Shown here: positions 60,315-64,000 of the stretch, in pieces | Numbering within the stretch: the stretch's first letter is position 1 | Layout: every line of letters begins with the position of its first letter | Origin: Butyricimonas virosa | Lineage (GTDB): Bacteria; Bacteroidota; Bacteroidia; Bacteroidales; Marinifilaceae | Direction: 5' to 3' | Assembly (NCBI RefSeq): GCF_025148635.1 | Contig: NZ_CP102269.1 | Location: 3,534,001 to 3,598,000 of the forward strand | DNA length: 64,000 bases | Program-made: the position numbers and the translations under genes | The notes under the pieces: model-generated | Told to the model about the DNA's origin: nothing | Seen by the model: the letters and a program-made list of their open reading frames with translations, nothing else | Database searches by the model: none

Positions 60315-61130
60315 ATGGTAATATTTCCGAATGCAAAGATTAATATAGGGTTGTTCGTCACGGAGAAGAGATCGGATGGGTTTCATAACCTGGAAACTGT
60401 TTTTTATCCGATTGATCTTCGGGATATATTGGAAATCACTGAGATGAAGGGAGAGAAAGGGCGTTGCGTTTTTACTTCCACGGGAATCCCGATAGATTGC
60501 CCGCCGGAAAAAAATTTGGTGAGCAAGGCATACGCTATTCTGGCTGCCGAGTACGATTTGCCCTCGGTGGATGTGCATTTGCATAAGATCATACCATACG
60601 GTGCCGGACTGGGTGGTGGCTCTGCCGATGCCGCTTTTATGCTGGTTGGGTTGAATCAGCTTTTTTCCTTGGGGTTGAACGAGGAACAATTAATGGGATA
60701 TGCGGCCCGGGTGGGCAGTGATTGTCCTTTTTTCGTTTTGAATCATCCCGTGTTTGCTTTTGGGAAAGGCGAGTTGATGGAATCGATAGATTTGTCATTA
60801 AAGGACTATCATATGGTACTCGTGAAACCGAATCGGGGAGTTTCTACTCCCGAGGCATACCGGGGAATAACGCCTCGTGCAGCCTCTTTTGATTTGCGAG
60901 AATTGGGAAAATTGCCGGTAGAGCAATGGACCGGGGTGATTGTGAATGATTTTGAAGATTCCGTGATTCCTAAAGTCCCGGAGATAGAAGAAGTAAAGAA
61001 TATATTACGGGATTTGGGTGCGATTTATGTTTCCATGACTGGAAGTGGATCAGCCGTTTACGGATTGTTCCGTCATCCCGTGGAGGTAGAAAAGGCGTTT
61101 CCGGAATATTTCGTGTGGCAAAGCGAGTGA
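60315..61130 (+). CDS. ispE: 4-diphosphocytidyl-2-C-methyl-D-erythritol kinase
   Basis: The 271-residue GHMP kinase starts with FPNAKINIGLFV and has the ATP loop PYGAGLGGGSADAAF. The third motif TGSGSAVYGLF lies near the C-terminus. IspE catalyses the fourth step of the non-mevalonate isoprenoid pathway. Length and motifs are normal. It is a single gene. Confidence 0.96.
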   Translation: MVIFPNAKINIGLFVTEKRSDGFHNLETVFYPIDLRDILEITEMKGEKGRCVFTSTGIPIDCPPEKNLVSKAYAILAAEYDLPSVDVHLHKIIPYGAGLGGGSADAAFMLVGLNQLFSLGLNEEQLMGYAARVGSDCPFFVLNHPVFAFGKGELMESIDLSLKDYHMVLVKPNRGVSTPEAYRGITPRAASFDLRELGKLPVEQWTGVIVNDFEDSVIPKVPEIEEVKNILRDLGAIYVSMTGSGSAVYGLFRHPVEVEKAFPEYFVWQSE

Positions 61131-61134
61131 ATGA

Positions 61135-61222
61135 GTTTATAAAGTCGAAGGTTCATAGAGTCCATAAGGTTCGTAGACCTCTGCGGGGTGCTTTGTTAAT
61201 GGTAGTTTGTGCTACCGTTAAA
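61135..61222. repeat. Dispersed structured repeat, copy B
   Basis: This copy matches 59333-59403 in layout: CATAAGGTTC, CCTCTGCGGGGTG, CTTTGTTAAT and a terminal hairpin GGTAG...CTACC. Sequence identity is moderate but the hairpin is kept. Confidence 0.6.
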
Positions 61223-61225
61223 TAT

Positions 61226-61287
61226 AAAACAACTCTCCTCTCCAGCTCCCCCTTACACAGGGGGAGTTAGAGGAGATAGTTGTTTTA
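61226..61287. repeat. Palindrome between convergent ispE and DUF308 genes, possible terminator
   Basis: The arms AAAACAACTCTCCTCT...CTCCCCCTT and GGGGGAG...AGAGGAGATAGTTGTTTT pair around ACACA with few mismatches. It belongs to the same family as 1756-1845 (core CTCCCCCTTACACAGGGGGAG). A- and T-tracts on the two sides suggest bidirectional termination. Confidence 0.75.
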
Positions 61288-61833
61288 CCCTCTTCCTACA
61301 AAGGTGTATATAAATGAGGATATTCCGGCGAAGATGAAGCTAAGACCGGTCCAGATGATGATGTTAAATATTCCGAATAGGGGGTAAAAGACGATCATGA
61401 AGGAAAAGAACAAGGTGATGATTCCTGCGATGAATATCCATCCCCAGCCTCTGATTTTTAGTGATGACATCTGTAATGATTCGGCAATGTAATCAATGCT
61501 TTTGAACATGAGAATAAAGCCGACGATGTAAGGAAGTATGTCTTCTGTGATGATCGGGTGGATCAATAGGATAAAACCGATAATCAGGTCAAGTAACCCG
61601 ATGAACAATCCCCATCCCCAATGCCGGGAGTTACCGCCTGCAAAAGCGTTCATGATTTCACTGATTCCGATAACAATGATAACGATACTGAAATACATGG
61701 CCAGTCCGAAGTAGGAAGCCACCGGGTGCCGGATAATACCAATGCCAAATACGAATAACACGATACCTAGAATGAGGTATAACCATCTGAATCCCTTGGG
61801 GCCAGTAGATGTTGTTGCACTTGTTGTAGTCAT
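61285..61833 (-). CDS. HdeD/DUF308-family membrane protein
   Basis: The 182-residue protein has six predicted helices in three pairs, the hallmark of DUF308/HdeD repeats (for example the GWGLFIGLLDLIIGFILLIHP segment). In E. coli, HdeD takes part in high-density acid resistance, but that function is not established for this group. It is a single gene. Confidence 0.88.
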   Translation of the reverse strand: MTTTSATTSTGPKGFRWLYLILGIVLFVFGIGIIRHPVASYFGLAMYFSIVIIVIGISEIMNAFAGGNSRHWGWGLFIGLLDLIIGFILLIHPIITEDILPYIVGFILMFKSIDYIAESLQMSSLKIRGWGWIFIAGIITLFFSFMIVFYPLFGIFNIIIWTGLSFIFAGISSFIYTFVGRG

Positions 61834-61958
61834 TTCTCTGATATTTTTTAAGTTTAGTTTATTTCTTTATATGTGAAATGCATTCAAAAAGTTGTTATAT
61901 TGTCATTAAAAATAAATAACCAAATGCCGGGAAATACGTTTCAGAGTATAAAAAAGCG

Positions 61959-62864
61959 ATGATGAGAAAAATTATATTATTCTTGATGTTGTTTTTAGTA
62001 AACTACATGATTATGGCACAAAAGAAAGAGTTGACAGCGGATGAAAAACAAGTGATTATTTATAAGGGGACGGAGAGGCCTTTCACGGGTAAATATTATG
62101 ATTTCAAGGCGAAAGGGACATACGTTTGCAAGCAATGCGGGACTCCGCTTTATCGTTCAGAAGATAAGTTTGATTCCCGGTGCGGATGGCCGAGTTTTGA
62201 TGATGAGATTTCGGGAGCGGTGAAACGGGTTCCGGATGCTGATGGGAGGCGGACAGAGATTGTCTGCGCTCACTGTGGGGCTCACTTGGGGCACGTGTTC
62301 ATGGGGGAGGGTTTTACCCCGAAGAATACCCGTCATTGTGTGAATTCGATCTCGATGGAATTTGTTCCCGCGGAAGAATTGAAAATAGACACGGCTATTT
62401 TTGCCGGGGGATGTTTTTGGGGTGTGGAGTATTACATGAAAAAGGCTCCCGGGGTGCTTGCCGTTGAGTCCGGATACATTGGTGGGAAAGTTGAGGACCC
62501 GTCTTACGAGGAAGTATGTGAGGGAAACACGGGACACGTGGAGGCGGTACGAGTGTTGTTTGATATATCGAAGACCGATTACGAGACGTTGGCAAAGTTA
62601 TTTTTCGAAATACATGATCCCACGCAAAAAGATCACCAAGGACCGGATTACGGAGAACAATACCGTTCGGAAATATTCTATAATAGTCCGGAACAGAAGG
62701 CCGTGGCTGAAAAGCTGATACAGGAGTTAAAAGTGAAAGGCTATGCGGTAGTGACCCGGTTAGCTCCGGCTACAACATTTTGGGTGGCAGAGGATTATCA
62801 CCAGAATTACTATACTAGGAAAGGGACTTTGCCTTATTGTCATGGATATACGAGGCGATTTTGA
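61959..62864 (+). CDS. Exported methionine sulfoxide reductase MsrB-MsrA fusion
   Basis: The 301-residue protein has a signal peptide (about 1-20, ending IMAQ). The MsrB domain (about 25-130) has zinc-type CxxC pairs (CKQC and CAHC) and the catalytic Cys in RHCVNSISMEF. The MsrA domain (about 142-300) has the GCFWG active site and WVAEDYHQNYY. Fusion lets one enzyme repair both methionine S-oxide forms, here outside the cytosol. Two tandem ATGs (61959, 61962) are possible. It is a single gene. Confidence 0.94.
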   Translation: MMRKIILFLMLFLVNYMIMAQKKELTADEKQVIIYKGTERPFTGKYYDFKAKGTYVCKQCGTPLYRSEDKFDSRCGWPSFDDEISGAVKRVPDADGRRTEIVCAHCGAHLGHVFMGEGFTPKNTRHCVNSISMEFVPAEELKIDTAIFAGGCFWGVEYYMKKAPGVLAVESGYIGGKVEDPSYEEVCEGNTGHVEAVRVLFDISKTDYETLAKLFFEIHDPTQKDHQGPDYGEQYRSEIFYNSPEQKAVAEKLIQELKVKGYAVVTRLAPATTFWVAEDYHQNYYTRKGTLPYCHGYTRRF

Positions 62865-62944
62865 AAAAATCATGTACCTTTGTTTGGATAAATATTTCAA
62901 AGGATAACAGAGAATTTATTTATATAAAAGAAAGGAATTGAATC

Positions 62945-63325
62945 ATGAAAATTGCAGTACCAACAAGAGAAAATGTTGTTGATGATCATTTTGGACATTG
63001 CGCATATTACACGCTGTTCACGGTAGATGACGATAAAAATATCACGGATACAGAAACGCTTCCTTCTCCACAAGGATGCGGTTGTAAATCGAATATTGCT
63101 TCAGTGTTGAAAGAAAAAGGGGTTACCGTGATGCTTGCAGGTAGCATGGGTGACGGTGCTTTAAAGGTATTAAGTGATCAGGGAATTAAAGTTTTCCGTG
63201 GTTGTAAAGGGGATGTCCGGAAAATAGCGGAAGGTTATTTAAAAGGGTTTATCCTGGATTCCGGCATCGGTTGCCACCATCATCACGAAGGGGAAGAACA
63301 CCAGTGTAGTCATCATAAAGAGTAA
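62945..63325 (+). CDS. NifX/NafY-like dinitrogenase iron-molybdenum cofactor-binding protein
   Basis: The 126-residue protein has the ribonuclease-H-like NifX/NifB-C fold, with an MKIAVPTRENVVDDHFGHCAYY opening pattern (metal-binding DHFGHC), PQGCGCK and GSMGDGALKVL. The tail has GCHHHHEG and CSHHKE, a likely metal-binding His/Cys cluster. No nif genes occur here, so a general metal or Fe-S carrier role is more likely than nitrogen fixation. It is a single gene. Confidence 0.9.
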   Translation: MKIAVPTRENVVDDHFGHCAYYTLFTVDDDKNITDTETLPSPQGCGCKSNIASVLKEKGVTVMLAGSMGDGALKVLSDQGIKVFRGCKGDVRKIAEGYLKGFILDSGIGCHHHHEGEEHQCSHHKE

Positions 63326-63335
63326 GGGAAACCCC

Positions 63336-64000
63336 TTACTCTTTGTTTATTTTGACAAGGACTTTGTCGATTCGAGCGGCATCCATATCCACGATTTCAA
63401 ACTCGAAGTTATACCAGGTCAATTTCTCTCCGGTCTGGGGAATATGTTCCAAAATCTTTAAGATCAGTCCACTTAACGTGTTGTAGTAATGGTTTGCATA
63501 AAGACATTCCATATCGAAATAGGCCAAGAAATCATAGAAAGGACATTGGCCGTCCACGAGATAAGTACCATCTTCCCGTTGCACGATGTCCGGCTCTTCT
63601 CCAAGCTCCGGCAGGTCTCCGATCAAGGCTTTTAGAATATCCTGTAAAGTCACGATCCCTTCGATACTTCCGAATTCATCCGTGACCAATCCATATTTTA
63701 TATGTCCCTGTTTCAAATGTTCCATGGCGTTATACACGCTTTGATTCTGGGGAAAATACTGAGGTGGGCGAACGATGGATTTTAGATTAAAATCCGGGGT
63801 ATCCATTCTTCCAAAAAGGTCTTTCAGGAAAACAACCCCGACGATATTATCCAATTTCGTGTCAGCCACCGGGTAAATAGTGTGAAGATGTGCGTTTACC
63901 GTTTCTCGTAGAGTCTCGTTACTATCTTGTATGTTCAACCAGATGAGATCACTCCGGTGTGTCATGATGGAGCCGAGATCCCGGTCTCCGAGATTAAACA
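63336..64000 (-). CDS. CNNM/CorC-family transporter-associated CBS-domain protein (5' partial)
   Basis: The visible 221 residues begin inside the reading frame at the window edge (FNLGDRDLGSIM precedes the first in-window Met), so the membrane part (DUF21) lies beyond 64000. The visible part has two CBS domains (about 10-140, with GLVTDEFGSIEGIVTLQDIL) and the C-terminal CorC/HlyC transporter-associated domain. Relatives move or sense Mg2+ and other divalent ions. It converges on the NifX-like gene. Confidence 0.92.
   Translation of the reverse strand, partial: FNLGDRDLGSIMTHRSDLIWLNIQDSNETLRETVNAHLHTIYPVADTKLDNIVGVVFLKDLFGRMDTPDFNLKSIVRPPQYFPQNQSVYNAMEHLKQGHIKYGLVTDEFGSIEGIVTLQDILKALIGDLPELGEEPDIVQREDGTYLVDGQCPFYDFLAYFDMECLYANHYYNTLSGLILKILEHIPQTGEKLTWYNFEFEIVDMDAARIDKVLVKINKE

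Noticed and set aside
62945..63325. Evidence of nitrogen fixation
   Set aside because: A lone NifX-like protein is widespread in non-fixers and no other nif gene is present.
1..64000. CRISPR arrays, tRNA or rRNA genes, prophage or integrase
   Set aside because: I found no regularly spaced repeats of CRISPR size, no recognisable tRNA or rRNA segment and no phage or integrase gene. Short tandem repeats at 41783 are far too short for CRISPR.

Overview
The window looks like chromosomal DNA of a member of the Bacteroidota, most likely order Bacteroidales and possibly near Odoribacter/Butyricimonas (the family is inference). The signs are a SusC/SusD pair under an ECF sigma/FecR anti-sigma switch, a Bacteroidota-type FtsL, a long MraY, an FtsI with a C-terminal PASTA domain, several TAnnTTTG -7 promoter boxes, and few Shine-Dalgarno sites. 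I found no tRNA, rRNA, CRISPR array, prophage or transposase gene.

Layout. 1-6.5 kb: the 3' part of a multidomain CoA-disulfide-reductase-like sulfur enzyme, an NlpC/P60 lipoprotein, an AcpH-like protein, an MscS channel and a B12/radical-SAM protein. 5.9-10.2 kb: a split 4-aminobenzoate (folate) locus, with pabA on the minus strand and pabB-pabC on the plus strand, interleaved with an MFS transporter/PlsC acyltransferase pair. 10.2-27.3 kb: a complete Bacteroidota dcw cluster, mraZ-rsmH-ftsL-ftsI-murE-mraY-murD-ftsW-murG-murC-ftsQ-ftsA-ftsZ. It is preceded by three MraZ boxes and followed immediately by a second, full-length ftsZ paralog. Together these genes make lipid II with meso-DAP peptide and build the division septum.

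27.4-44.7 kb: housekeeping genes: a DEAD-box helicase, engB, xseA-xseB-dacB, a DUF5684-like membrane protein, a hybrid sensor kinase, dnaK, a large membrane glycosyltransferase with TPRs plus a GT2 partner, a GNAT-like protein, a non-canonical Fpg/Nei-family protein, and an IMP dehydrogenase of the Tritrichomonas-like type. A 186-bp MITE-like element follows.

45-57 kb: accessory DNA. A minus-strand nutrient-uptake locus runs sigma factor, anti-sigma, SusC, SusD and two TlpA-like thiol-redox lipoproteins/exported proteins. A toxin-antitoxin remnant sits between the sigma and anti-sigma genes. Next to it lies a segmental duplication of the start of lgt that flanks a pyridoxamine-oxidase-like gene, and the longer lgt copy carries a frameshift. 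57-64 kb: a secreted PCMD-like protein, a nitronate-monooxygenase-like flavoprotein, a PAP2 phosphatase, ispE, a DUF308/HdeD membrane protein, an exported MsrB-MsrA fusion, a NifX-like protein with a metal-binding tail, and the end of a CNNM/CorC-type CBS protein that runs off the window.

The most notable points are the tandem ftsZ genes with different C-termini, the rearranged lgt/sigma region with the broken toxin and broken lgt, the Tritrichomonas-like IMPDH, the Fpg-family protein lacking the canonical catalytic residues, an 11-bp repeat array, and several families of intergenic palindromes, one with compensatory arm changes.
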